Origin: Prunus persica
Taxonomy: Eukaryota; Streptophyta; Magnoliopsida; Rosales; Rosaceae
Reading direction: 5' to 3'
Length of the DNA stretch: 64,000 bases
Assembly (NCBI RefSeq): GCF_000346465.2
Contig: NC_034014.1
Location: forward strand, 3,768,027 to 3,832,026
Part shown: one piece after another, positions 1-18,646 of the stretch
Numbering within the stretch: position 1 is the stretch's first letter
How the letters are laid out: the number at the start of each line of letters is the position of its first letter
The notes under the pieces: generated by a model
The model's input: only the letters and a program-made list of their open reading frames with translations
What the model was told of the DNA's origin: nothing
Database searches by the model: none
Position numbers and translations under genes: made by a program

Positions 1-365
1 TGCCAAAGGGTCTGTGAGTTTCAGTAGATTAATGCAAATGGGAAATAAAGTAATGGGGGAAGGGGTTGGAAGTCAAAGGAAGGATCCCTATATCCAAGGG
101 GAAGGCCGGGGAATGGGAATGGGAATGGGGAGACTCTATGCATAATGCAACGGTAGACTCGTGAAGGCGACGGCAGCAGCGGAAGAGGAAGAATTGGATT
201 CATGTGCTATTTCTTTAATGAAGGTGCTGGAATCCCGAGAACCTTGAGATCTATCCAATCAACCGCATTTTCCTTCACCTTCTTTTTTCAGTGTTTTTGT
301 TTTTGCTCGTGTCCTTTTGTAATGTTCCTTTGTCTTTTGCTTGTGAGATGATTATAATTGGGATT
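1..365. other. left edge, no supported gene
   Basis: No gene is supported here. A short open frame on the minus strand (21-203) is proline-rich and low in complexity, with no recognisable domain. The stretch could be upstream or leader sequence of a gene lying left of the window, but nothing visible decides this. Confidence 0.4.
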
Positions 366-370
366 ATAGT

Positions 371-869
371 TGTTTATACCGTAAATAAACGGCTTATTAC
401 CACCGAACACGTGGACGAGATCGATACTGATCACAGAACTCCTTCGGCATTCTCCCTACCGAAGCCATCAAGTTTAGTCCTTTTTTGCCATCAGACACGT
501 GTCACGCTCACAATCCATGTCCAGAGTCCCACATCGGAAATATGAGCACAGTGCACACCTCCCAATGCCTATATAAGGAGACCCATATCCCCAAAAGGAA
601 GGGATCAGAACTAACGGTACGCTATCGTGTGATCTGTCAGTTAACTTTACTAAATCCATACTTACTTAAGCATCAGAGAGCCTTCGGCCGGTACCGCATC
701 GGTACCCCAAGGATTTACCGAACGTGTCCTTTTGTAGGTACTTACCCCTCCAGAGTGAACCACTTACCGAGGACAGTCACCTACCGAAGGGATAATTTAA
801 CTAAGTTGACAAAATACGTACTAAACTAAGTTGACGAAATACGTACTAAACCACTTTTTCGCATCAACA
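371..869 (+). mobile_element. solo LTR of an LTR retrotransposon
   Basis: A 499-bp unit starts TGTTTATACC and ends GCATCAACA, so it has the TG...CA ends with short inverted TGTT/AACA termini expected of an LTR. It is flanked by a perfect 5-bp target duplication, ATAGT, at 366-370 and 870-874. A promoter-like CTATATAAGG lies near 570. The 3' part carries a tandem repeat of about 27 bp (around 800-852). No second LTR, primer-binding site or gag/pol frame follows, so this is a solo LTR left by LTR-LTR recombination. The superfamily cannot be fixed from the LTR alone; a Ty3/gypsy type is a guess. The orientation given is the one in which the TATA box reads on the plus strand. Confidence 0.85.
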
Positions 870-874
870 ATAGT

Positions 875-2412
875 TAAATCGTCTCATTGTATATTAGTGT
901 TCAAAAGAGGTTTGCTCTTTGACAGTCTTTGTCTCATTTTATAATATATAAACGAATTATTGTTAGTATCAGTCGTACACATATGATGACCTCACACATT
1001 TTGAATAATTGATAAGTGTGAATTTTAAAATGAATCTTTTAATTATGCATTGGTCAAAATGCGTACTTGAAATTCACATACATCAACGATTGACAGGAAT
1101 TCATTGATGAATACACAATCACTAGTATCATTGGAACATTTTTACCTCACATTCCTAATAAGGATTTGAGTCTTACCCTTCACCTTCTCTAAATCAAAAA
1201 AGAAATGTGAATGCTTGCAAGTTGCAACCCCATAAGGAGAAATTGTCATTCATATAATTTGTCATTAAATCGTCTTGAGAAACGTACTAGAATGGAATAA
1301 TTTGTTTGATCAAGCAAAAACATTAGAATAATCTTTTCTTAATGCTCTTTTGAGTGTGTTTGTGTTCTCTTTTTCTTCGTGGCAGAAAACTATGGAGAAA
1401 GGAGGGTTCCAAATTGTGGTAAGATTCTTCCTCTGAGGTGTCAATTCTTAGATGAGGGTTCCCATGTGAAAGTAGCCAGACTTTTTTCTGTTTGCTCCAT
1501 TAAAACTGGTGGATCTTTAATGGCTTCTTACCCCTTTTTATTATTTATTTTATTTTTTTTATGCATGTTTTTTGGTGCTGATTTTTACCTTTAAACGGTA
1601 GGTATAGACTCTGGCCTCAGGCTCGTGACTTCTCCCCTGACCCAGTCAGTCTCAGCGGCAAGACGATTCTGTGACACACTTGGCTCTCTTTCATGAGATT
1701 CTTCACTTAGACCAGGACCCCCACCTCACGCAAAGTTTTGGGAGTCAAATAAGCTAATAGGTCAAGATCTATTCAACCACCAAGACAAACCGCGATTTCC
1801 CAGCAAAACCTTTTCCTGCTAACCCTAAAAAAGACCGGACGAAACAACGAATTCTTTTCAACTTTGATCTCATTTATTAACGTCATCGCTTATTTTAAGT
1901 ACAAGCACAAATTTCTAATGGAGTTAGTCTATGAAAAAAGTCTTGATTTGCAAACTAGTGATCTCAAATTCGAATCAACATAGCATCTTAATAGTGTGTG
2001 CGTGTGAGAAACTCCCTCTCTTGTAATTAGGCAGTCGTTTGTATTATTAAAAAAAAATATTCAACCTTAGCATAAGCTTTAAAAGGTCATTCTAAATAAT
2101 CAACCTCGTTAAAAATGAGATTGAAACTCAAGAAAATTGGGCAGAACTGAGATTTTCTCAACCTGCATAGAGAATATTCAAATAAAAAAGAATTACATTT
2201 TTATGCTAAGACAATAAGAATTACATAGAGGTTAACCTCATTAGAATCAATCGGGGAATTGGTAGCTAGGCACATATTTTGGATTACTGATTATTGTAGA
2301 TACAGTTGAGACATTGCTACATTATGTTAACCAATGGGCAATTTAAGAAACTTAGAAAATGGAAATTTTCAAGCACTTCAAAATTACAAACAAAAGTTGC
2401 ATGTAAGAATTT
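875..2412. other. intergenic stretch, with the 3' flank of F2KP
   Basis: AT-rich sequence with no convincing gene. A plus-strand open frame at about 1379-1594 ends in a hydrophobic run but has no family resemblance and no intron signals. The part nearest 2413 should contain the 3' UTR of the minus-strand F2KP gene. A SINE-like remnant is listed separately. Confidence 0.5.
1920..2060 (+). repeat. possible tRNA-derived SINE remnant
   Basis: The segment contains a box-B-like AAATTCGAATCAA near 1968-1980, a GTGTGTGCGTGTGAGAAAC stretch downstream of it, and ends in an A-rich run near 2050. This layout resembles plant tRNA-derived SINEs, but box A is poor and no target duplication was found. It could be chance similarity. 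Confidence 0.3.
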
Positions 2413-10072
<7,660 letters not shown>

Positions 10073-10225
10073 TCCCTCTCTCTCTCTGTCTCTCTGAGCC
10101 TGTGTGTGTTCAGTTAGTTTTTGTGGTGTGTGGTTTGGGGATTGGATAGAATGAGGAAGGAGAGTGAGAGATGGAGAATGAATGAATCAGAGTGATGAGG
10201 GATTTTGGAAATTTGGATTGGATTC

Positions 10226-10237
10226 CATATATATATA
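10226..10237 (-). promoter_or_regulatory. probable TATA box of F2KP
   Basis: An ATATATATATA tract lies about 155 bp upstream of the F2KP ATG and is the only TATA-like element in the near promoter. The leader between it and the ATG includes a GA-rich run (about 10075-10100 on the coding strand). Placement only; no start site can be seen. Confidence 0.45.
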
Positions 10238-11639
10238 CGTGAATGGGTTTGTCTGTTCGCTGTGGCTGTTCCCGGTCTGTGTTTGGATAGTTTTAACTTT
10301 TAGACGATGGGGCCAACCATGGCTAGCAGCTCACCCTTTTTATATCTGCAACTCCTGGCGTATTTTACTCGCTGGCTTTTTCTAGTATAATGCAACTCGC
10401 TTTTTGTGCTCGACGCGTGTTTTGGGATGTGACCTGTACATGCTCTTGGGGTTATTTCCAAGCTCTAGCTTTGGAATTAACAAGTATTTCACCCTACGTG
10501 ATATTTATTTATGGACAATATTTCCTTCCTTATTCTTTATTTATTCAACCCATCAATCAGCCTTCTTCATTTTTACTATATATAATCAGCCCATATATTT
10601 GGAATTGTTAAAGTAAAAAACACTTTTTACTTATAAATTCTATTATAAGAAATGCTTTACAAGTACGTAAAAATATAAGTTTTTAGATGTAATAGTCCCT
10701 AAATTTATACTCAATTTACATTTTGACATTTGAATTTGCAAAATGATTCTTGTAGTCTATCAATTCTATTTCGTTAGCAGTTGGTCATATCGTCAAATCA
10801 ATTACATTTTTCTTGTTGTTAAATTCAGGGGTAAAATTGTCATTTCAAGTTCAACCCCCCGTCACTCACTAGCTTTACCACTCCTACCACTATTTTGTAC
10901 CAAAACCCACCATTCCCACCACCATCAATGAAGAACAATCTCACGAGAGAGATAGAGAAATTATTTCCGAACCAATAGTATAGAGACAAGGAAAATGGCG
11001 GGTGAGGGAGGTGCGTTGGGGAGCAAAAAAAAAACTTACTTGTAACGAGGATATCACTGTTTCGTTATCCTCGACCAATAACACAATGATAAATTGAAAA
11101 GTTATCCTATGTGTCATTGAGTTATTAGCGGAGAATAACAAAAAGTGTCATCCTCGTTGCATGAGAGTTTCTCTCATTGAGGATAGGGAGTGGAAAAGGG
11201 TGGGTGGGGTTGGTGCACGTTTGGGGTGTGGGGAGTGGGTGTTGTGTCTGTGTAGTGTGTTAGGGGTGATTGGGTGGGGATATCAATTTAGGGTGGGTTT
11301 GGGGTGGCTTCAATGGTGGGCGTTTGGATCAAATTTGTTGCATGAGATGGGTGGCTGGGTATATGTTGGAGAACGGGGTGGTCGGCGGTTGTGGCTAGGT
11401 GGGAGTTTGGGCTGTTGGTGTTTTGCTCATTAGAAAGAACATCAAAATATTATTTTGCCTCTAAATTTGACAAAAAAGAAAGAAAGTAATATCATGAACA
11501 ATGATGCTAACATAAGTGGAGTTGAGGGAATACAATAACCATTTTGTGAGTTCAAGAAACAAAATGCGAATCGAGTACAAGTTCATGAACTATTTCTCCT
11601 GAAAAATCATTGAAATAATTGAAATTACCTGTAGGATGG

Positions 11640-12580
11640 CCAAAATGCCTAGAGAGGGTGAATAAGCCAATTTAAAATTATAATCAATAAATATAAATAA
11701 ATTTCGGTGAAACGTGCTGAGCACACTTATCCTAGATACATTCTAGATAATGTTTACCGACATCTTCGTAACTCAACTTCTATCATGGGATTATCTCTCA
11801 ACACTCCTTATGTTGAATGCAATACTGGTCACGATTGCTTCAAGCTCGCTGGAGTTCTTCCAACTCTCCTTATGTTGAATTTGATATTGGTCACGATCAA
11901 TTCAAGCTCATTAGAGAAAAACCGCCACAACGGTCTTGGTGCCCACAACCGTATAAGTCACCGAACATGCAAATGAATGCAATATGAATGATAAAAGTGT
12001 TTAATAAATCATCAAGTAAACATGGAACACTTTATGATTTATTTCAGTTTTCTTAAACGTTTAAGCACACAAAATTATTGTTCAAAAGTTGTACCAAGAA
12101 GAAAAACATCAAGCCTTATTTTATATAACTTTTTCTTATCTAGGAAGAAAAGTCCACGTCCAAAACACAATCAATTTCATTGAAGGCTAACCAAAGATAT
12201 GTTTCCTAGTCAAAACCAAAATCATCAAATAGGCATGAGCCAAAGCAAGAAGGTTTTGTAACAATATTACTCTTTAAAGAACCCTTGATATTATTGAAGC
12301 AAGTTTCAAGAATATCACAATTAATTTTTAATAGAGTATATGATAGTTAACTTGATTTCCATGCACTCAAGACTTAACCCAAAAGAAGAGGCTTGATAGG
12401 GCGTGAAGAAAAAGGAAAGTAAATCAATTTGAAACAAACATGTTTAAATAAGATGCACTCCTAAAGGGATTTTAATTGATTTAAAAATCAATGAAACAAA
12501 ATTATATCATACTTTAAAAAAAATGTTCCCAACATGAATGCATGAAAAATGACATGTCTTACCTTTCAGATCAAATGGCT
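11640..12580. repeat. repeat-like region with internal duplication
   Basis: The stretch begins with CCTAGAGAGGGTGAATAAG, a purine-rich phrase that I associate with plant LTR elements. It contains an imperfect tandem duplication of about 65 bp near 11799-11912; both copies contain TTATGTTGAAT, a TGGTCACGAT stretch and a TTCAAGCTC stretch. No coding frame or clear termini were found, so the class is uncertain. Confidence 0.35.
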
Positions 12581-12939
12581 CATACGTGTTAAGTCACAAT
12601 TCTGGAATTCGGAGATTGTTGAGCTATTTCAATTCTGCAGTTTCTGGAAATCAAAGACAACAATTTTGCTTCAACTTTCTAACTAAATGACACTTCCAAA
12701 CCTATACTAAGTTTTAAGAAATACCAACACAATTTCATACTAACAATAATTATTAATAATCCAAAGTCTCTTGTCTGAATTTACTTCACACATGATAAGA
12801 CACACCCCTCGTTAGACATTAAAAAAAGGAAGACTAATAATGTAGAACCAATGTAAATTGATACAAAAAATGGCCAAGTTGTTGAGAATATGTCAGATTT
12901 GGAGTATATTTAGCATTTTCCATTTATTATTTACTAAGC

Positions 12940-13035
12940 CCAATAAGTGTAAACGGATCGGGTTTGAACTTTTACTTGGACCGAGCCCACATCCTTCGGA
13001 TTACATATAGAGGGCCCAAACAGAGCTAGGGTTTT
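12940..13035 (+). promoter_or_regulatory. site II / telo-box promoter of eL41
   Basis: Several GGGCC/TGGGC-type site II elements (AAGCCCAAT near 12938, GGGCCCAA near 13013) stand just ahead of a telo-box-like CTAGGGTTTTTG near 13026-13037. No TATA box is seen. This pairing is well known in plant ribosomal protein and translation genes, where it drives expression in dividing cells, and fits the tiny gene starting at 13155. Confidence 0.6.
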
Positions 13036-13154
13036 TGCTTATAAACGCTGCCAACCCCTCACTGCCTCTCGCACATAGCGCACCCCCCATTTTTCATCTT
13101 CATCGGACGACTTCCGAAGAAGGAGAGCAAAGGTTTCAGTCTCGCTTCGTCGCC

Positions 13155-13404
13155 ATGAGAGCCAAGGTACAACTAAAATCAGAACCCTAATAGAAACTTC
13201 AAATTGTTTACGTCTATAAATCGTCGTTCTTGTGTTTTTGTTGAATTTTTTTATTTTTTCTGATAAGCTTATCAAAGAATGCCATAGCTTCCGATCCTTG
13301 AAAATTGAAATTGATATAAATGGTAAAATGTGCTGCAGTGGAAGAAGAAGCGCATGAGGAGGTTGAAGAGGAAGCGCCGAAAGATGAGGCAGAGATCTAA
13401 GTGA
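13155..13404 (+). CDS. RPL41: ribosomal protein eL41 (large subunit)
   Basis: A 25-residue, extremely basic peptide of the 60S ribosomal subunit. Exon 1 (13155-13166) encodes only MRAK. A 172-bp GT-AG intron follows, and exon 2 (13339-13404) encodes WKKKRMRRLKRKRRKMRQRSK up to a TGA. The full 25 codons match the eL41 family in length and sequence, and the intron after codon 4 falls between AAG|GT and CAG|TGG. It is the only plus-strand gene I can support. The upstream site II and telo-box elements fit a ribosomal protein gene. It is easy to miss because no exon exceeds 70 bp. Confidence 0.95.
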
Positions 13405-14084
13405 TAGCTTCAGCTGTGCAGCTCTTTCGCATGGCGTTTCTATCTTTAGGCTTTTGAGTTTTGTCAGACTTAGTGATTTGTTAGAATTAATATGAGAAAC
13501 CCTTGGTGTTCTTGTTTCTATCTTTCTGCTACATTTCCTAATCTTTAAATGAAATTTGACTGTTTTTTTTTTTTTTAAATTAGTTGGTTTAGTTTGATGA
13601 AATTATGAATTTACATGTTGCTAATTGGAATGTGGTTTCTGAAATCATGTTTTTGGGCATGTTTATGCTGCTTTCATACAGATTGCATATCTGTGTTGTG
13701 GTTTCTGAAAACTCGTCTAAATCCCTACACAAACCCTTTCTTAAAATCTTCTCAAGTTTGAGAAATCCCTGAACTTTTCCTCCAAGTGAAGTTGGATGTT
13801 CGAGGGTCCTCAAATTTGTTTGTCAGGGAAATTTTCTAGTAAAATTTGGCCCATGGATAATCCAATGGTAGTTGGCTCCCAAAGTCTTATGATCTATGAT
13901 GATCATAATTATTTTTTATACAAGTGAGGAGCAGGGGGAATTTATATTCAGGTAATTTGGCATTCTGACCAAGTTAATAATTTTCGAACTCGTTTTATGC
14001 CATTAGCCATTTTACAAAAACACAGTTTGTGCTACTACTAGTCTGCTTATATCCCACTGATCAATTTGGGATTCAAGTATATCG
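13405..14084. other. spacer between convergent eL41 and CHUP1-like genes
   Basis: Contains the eL41 3' UTR and the 3' flank of the minus-strand CHUP1-like gene. A poly-T run lies near 13564-13576. No further gene seen. Confidence 0.5.
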
Positions 14085-16050
14085 CTAAAGCGTGCCATTT
14101 CTGCTACTATTCGTGCCTATCTTCTTCAGTTCCTCAAATGTAAGTACGGTCTCCGAATTGAAACCACCTGCAAACTGAATGTAATGTTGCATGTGTCAGT
14201 ACTCGGTATAGCAATTAGGGTTACAAATTAGAATCATGAGTTTGAGGAGCAATTAGGGTTACCTGGTGTACTCGGAAAGCGAACCGGACTCCTTGAAGCA
14301 AAAGATTATCTTCTCTTGAGCAGTCACTAGACTGAACTTCCTTGATAATCCTTTTCATGTACTCCTTGGCTAGCCTTAGTGAACTTAATTTCATCTGCAA
14401 GTATTGGACAAAGAAATTCAGTTATTACTGGTGGTGAAATAAAGAGGTTGCTTTCAAATGAATGTTATTTCCATCCCTTGCTTGAAAATTTGGAAATCTG
14501 TGATCACTAAACGCTGATCCTCATGGATTTGCTTTTGTAAAGTTTTGTAGAATAGTGAGAAGGGCTGTCAATTAGTGTTCTAATTTTCTTGGTTCCACAT
14601 CATTGTAATTAGTTGAAATTAGTCCCTTAAGCTCAAATTTACCGCAATTTAGTAACATTTAAATTGAAGTCAAATGTAAAAAAAGATACCTCACTCAACA
14701 ACAATTACCACATATAAAGTTGTAGGCAAGGCATAATTGTCAGAGGGACCTTAAAGCTATAAAGGTAGAGAAAAAAATAATTCAATTTGCTAATTGCTCC
14801 ACCTACCTGCCCCATCAGCCCTGTGTCTAGCATCCATTCCCATGGGATCTGGAAATCTCTGTATTTCTTGCTGGCACTCTCTCTTGTCCTCTCTGCACTG
14901 CTAACACTTCTTTCCAACCTGCAAATTGAAATTGTGACCTTCAAAATTTAATTCACTATATTGCATGAAATTAAATGAAATAGTAACAAGTTTTTGTACT
15001 CTAATGCTTGCCTGTCTTGTAATGCTTCCATTCTTCTTAGAGCAAGGATCATTGGCTCTTTCATGTTGTCTTCAAATGATGTGACTTCAGATTTCAGATT
15101 TCTGAGGTCTCTGTAGTTGCAAGCAGCTTCCCGCAGTGTGTCCGCTTTTCGTTCCGGCCACTGCGGGAAATGTTTAAGCACTGCCCTCTCATCAACCAAG
15201 GAAGACAGCTGCCGGTCCAGCCAGTTTACAAATGCTTCTACATCAGCAATGTTTGTAAATTTTGCAGACTCAACCTCACTGATCAGGAAATTGATGAACT
15301 CTGCTTGTGTTTCGACCTCTGACTTTATCTGTCCATAAATCATGCACATTACAACTTTTGAGAAAATTGGTGTTCGTTATGAGATTTGAAGAATAGCGTC
15401 TGCTACATTATACTTACAGCTGAAAGATAAGATGAACGGTTTTCGATTTCTCCGATCATGTTCTTGGTAAGAGCAAAAACATGAACTCCTGCAGGGTTGG
15501 CTTTGTTCTCCATGTGTGGATCTTTCCTTGTAAGTGAACGGTACAGCTCAATTACTTCTGGCACACGGCGGACTCCTTTTGATCCGAGGAGTGATTTTGA
15601 GGGTGGAGGCGGAGGTGGCGGTGCTGGTGCTGATAGCCCTTTATTCTCTTTCACCTCCTTGGGTGAAATTGGAGGAGGCCTTGGTGGTGGGGGTGCGTTG
15701 GTTGGTAATCTTGCTGGCCTTTCCTTTGTGGCTTGAGATTCTGTGTTGTCTGGTCTTGGACACATTTTCTCTTTGGCTGGACTTTGCTCTGATATATCTA
15801 CAAAAGCTGATTGTTTCTGTTGAGATGCGTCAGTATAATTGTTCTCCATAGAGTTCTGAAACTTCTTCCAGAGAACAGATTTTCTCTCACTGTTGTGTGC
15901 TTTGAGGGAAGTTATTTGAGCTTTGAGACGGGCAACTTCTTGTCTGAGATCATGATTTTCTTTCTCCAATGAACCCTTCTTTTCGAGAGAGTCTTCGAGT
16001 TCTTTCTTGAGGAAGGTGATGATCTCTGCATTTTCATCTTCTTCTGGCAT
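14085..16050 (-). CDS. short CHUP1-like protein
   Basis: Five exons (15418-16050, 15012-15328, 14807-14918, 14263-14394, 14085-14174) give 427 residues. The N-terminus is a coiled coil (about residues 1-65, rich in K, E and L). A proline-rich segment follows with PPPPRPPP and a run of seven prolines (about 115-155), and then the conserved C-terminal CHUP1 block containing ASKKYRDFQIPWEWMLDTG and VRFAFRVHQFAGGF. CHUP1 itself is about 1000 aa and anchors chloroplasts to actin through an N-terminal hydrophobic segment. That segment is absent here, so this is one of the short CHUP1-like/IPGA1-related proteins, which are linked to cytoskeleton-dependent growth. The second intron appears to use a GC donor (see findings). 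The closest Arabidopsis match by position is probably At1g07120. Confidence 0.9.
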
Positions 16051-18646
16051 CCTTGTTAGTTGTTTGCTCTGCTTTCACTATAAGGATGACAGAAGAGGAG
16101 ATGGCTAGATATGACAATGAGTAGCTGGGTCGTTCCTCTTTTATGTTATGGTCTTACTTTTGATGTAAGGTTTGGTGTGTGCACGTAAGCCTGACGAGTG
16201 TTGCTCTAGTTAATGCCCCTATGTATGTTGGTAATGTTTGTTTAGGTAATTAAGAATTCTTTTGATTTTTTTTATTTTAAAAAAAGGTAATTAAGAATTC
16301 AAGAGTAGACTCTTTTGACATTACCAAATTTGAGCCGTGCTAGCATCGGTCTCTCCCGTTGATGCATGTGGGTCCCATAAAACATCAATAGCTTACAGTT
16401 GCCCAAGGAGGAAGGCAGCTCGTGCTTGTATAGTTCTTACAAGTTCTCTCATCCGTCCTATACAAAGATTTATTATACTGTCATAGGGCAATGTAGCATT
16501 GCAGGTGAGGGATCAGCATAATTGTTGCAAGTACTTGTTTTAGGTGCAACATTATATTCTTCCGTCAAATTTACCACAAACCCCAAGTCTTTTTCTTTAG
16601 TTTTTAATATATCTTGCAATCATGTTAAAATAGCAATAGCAAGGTATTGTAGTTTGCTAGACAATCATTAAACATAAAAGTTTTAAGCTATTAGAAAATA
16701 AGCTAACAATGTATATTAGGCTTACACAAAAAATCAATACGAGAAGCGAGACAAACATATAAGTGCATCCCCACACTACAAATCAACAAAGAAGTGAGAA
16801 ACATGATTCAAACTCAAGACCCCTTGTAAAGTAGACTCGAATAACGTATTAGACGACTACTGGTTTCAAAAGCTTAAGTTGTGAGAGTGAGCCAACAATT
16901 TACATCACCTTACACATTTGTTGTCAGTATCATATGCACTAGGTATGTCATTTCTTTCATATTTTACACGTACTCTTGTGGAGCTTGTTCCAAACAGTAA
17001 ATGGTATATGATTGATTGCTAATTAACAACTTCCTAAAGTAATGCCTATGCTTACGTGGCCAATCGTTGTTGTCCAGGTGTCATTCTTTGACTGGGATGT
17101 TGAAATCATTAGGTAAATCTTAGTATAAGGTCGGTGAACCTCTTGGTTGATAGTGATATTGGCAATAGATTTAGTCCTTCATGAGATTATGACAAAATGG
17201 AATTAGCATTTTCTATTCTTTGCTTGTGAAGCAAAGCCAAAAGCAGGGAAAAGTGAAGGGAAAATGGGCAGAAGTGAAGGATGCTGACAGAGAAAAAATT
17301 AAAGAAAAAGTAAAAGCCTTGATATTTACAGCCCACCAGATCGAGATCTTCCCATTTTTGCTTTATTTTTTCCTGTGCTCCCAGGAAAAAGTTACAAAAA
17401 CATGAAGAAGGGTGTTATGGTGAAGAACAATAAAGCAATAAGGCTGAAACTGAAAGGTAGCTCAAATGCTCACCTAGACTTGAGGTGTATTTACTAGGGC
17501 ATCATCATCTTTAAATCTTTTTAAAGGGTTTTTATTCTTCTCACTGATTTGGCACAAGTCCACTCCAAATTCAGCTTTAGTTTTCTAGGGGACCCTTGAT
17601 CAAAATACCCTACAAGCAAGGGAACCTTAGGGGGGTCAAAGATAAACAGCTTGATCAAGACTCAAAACCAGAATAAGTGTAGCAGCATGGGGGAACATGA
17701 ATGTGCAGGACCCCATATATTGATTTGGGTTTGTGGCAAGCACAGAAAAATGCTTAACCAGAAGATTTTTTTATTTATAAAACAAGTACATAAAAAGATT
17801 GAGAAACTGGGAAGCAGGTAGGTAGACAATTTATTTGCAAGACAGGCATGGCCCTACATAAAGGGAAACAGAAAAATCAGATGTGATCATCTGCTTACAA
17901 GGTCCCCTTATTGAAAGGCTCTTACAAGGTCCCTTAATTCTGTCTTTCCAGAGGCATCTCAGTCTTTGCTGTAGGGATGTTAAAATCATACAGGCTGTTA
18001 ACATGATGTGGCTTATATCCTGGTGGATTAGCAGATTGGGATGTTAATTGGATTGACCACAGTTGGCTTAATCCAGGTGGATTAGAAAACCAAACTCTAG
18101 TCTTGGTGGGTTAGATAGATGTCACATAATTGCCTATTTGGTTTCTTCAGTCAAGCTAGTCAATGTAGCAAAACCTAAATAGTAGTAGCAGCATAGTGTA
18201 AGTGAGCAGAAACTTTTGGGAGTCACTCACACAAGCATGAACGAGTGTTCTAGGTAAATTATTTAAGTACAAAACAACTTTTAGATCATCGATAAATATA
18301 TGTCGTCAAATTAAGCGAGTGTGATTAACATTCCTACGAACTCTTTCATCTTGTGAAATCATGAAATGATTTTCGTATTCAAAATCATTCCCACACCTTC
18401 AAATTCAACCACTATATCCATAAGCATTAGCAATAGTCATCCACTTCACTACCAAAGTCACACCCACTAAAGAGTTCAAAGCATAGGAATGATTCGAATG
18501 AAGCAGAAAATAACTCATACATAGTCAAAATTAAAAAATTGGGTTCTTTCACAAGTAGAAACAGAAACAGAGGAAATAGAAAACTACTAAGACATAATTT
18601 CGCTCTTATTGTAATTTTTGTTTTAAATCATCCCCAAGGATGGTTT
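16051..18646. other. intergenic region, CHUP1-like promoter to PDC 3' flank
   Basis: No protein gene is supported. Near 16244-16300 a GTAATTAAGAATTC phrase occurs twice. At about 17990-18115 three imperfect copies of a GGTGGATTAG phrase occur. An inverted SINE-like stretch may lie at 16735-16880 (box-B-like GAGTTTGAATC on the minus strand). The last few hundred bases before 18647 should hold the PDC 3' UTR. Confidence 0.45.

Larger units (their letters stand above)
10240..13150. other. intergenic region between F2KP and eL41
   Basis: About 2.9 kb without a supported protein gene. The plus-strand frame at 11161-11433 is G/T-rich, simple in composition and not gene-like. The 11.6-12.6 kb part looks like decayed repeat DNA and is listed separately. 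The last 200 bp is the eL41 promoter and leader. Confidence 0.5.

Noticed and set aside
11161..11433. Plus-strand G/T-rich 90-codon frame
   Set aside because: Composition is simple (W, G, V repeats), with no motif and no splice or promoter support.
15497..15851. Plus-strand glycine-rich open frames opposite the CHUP1-like proline-rich exon
   Set aside because: They are the complement of the proline codons in a real gene.
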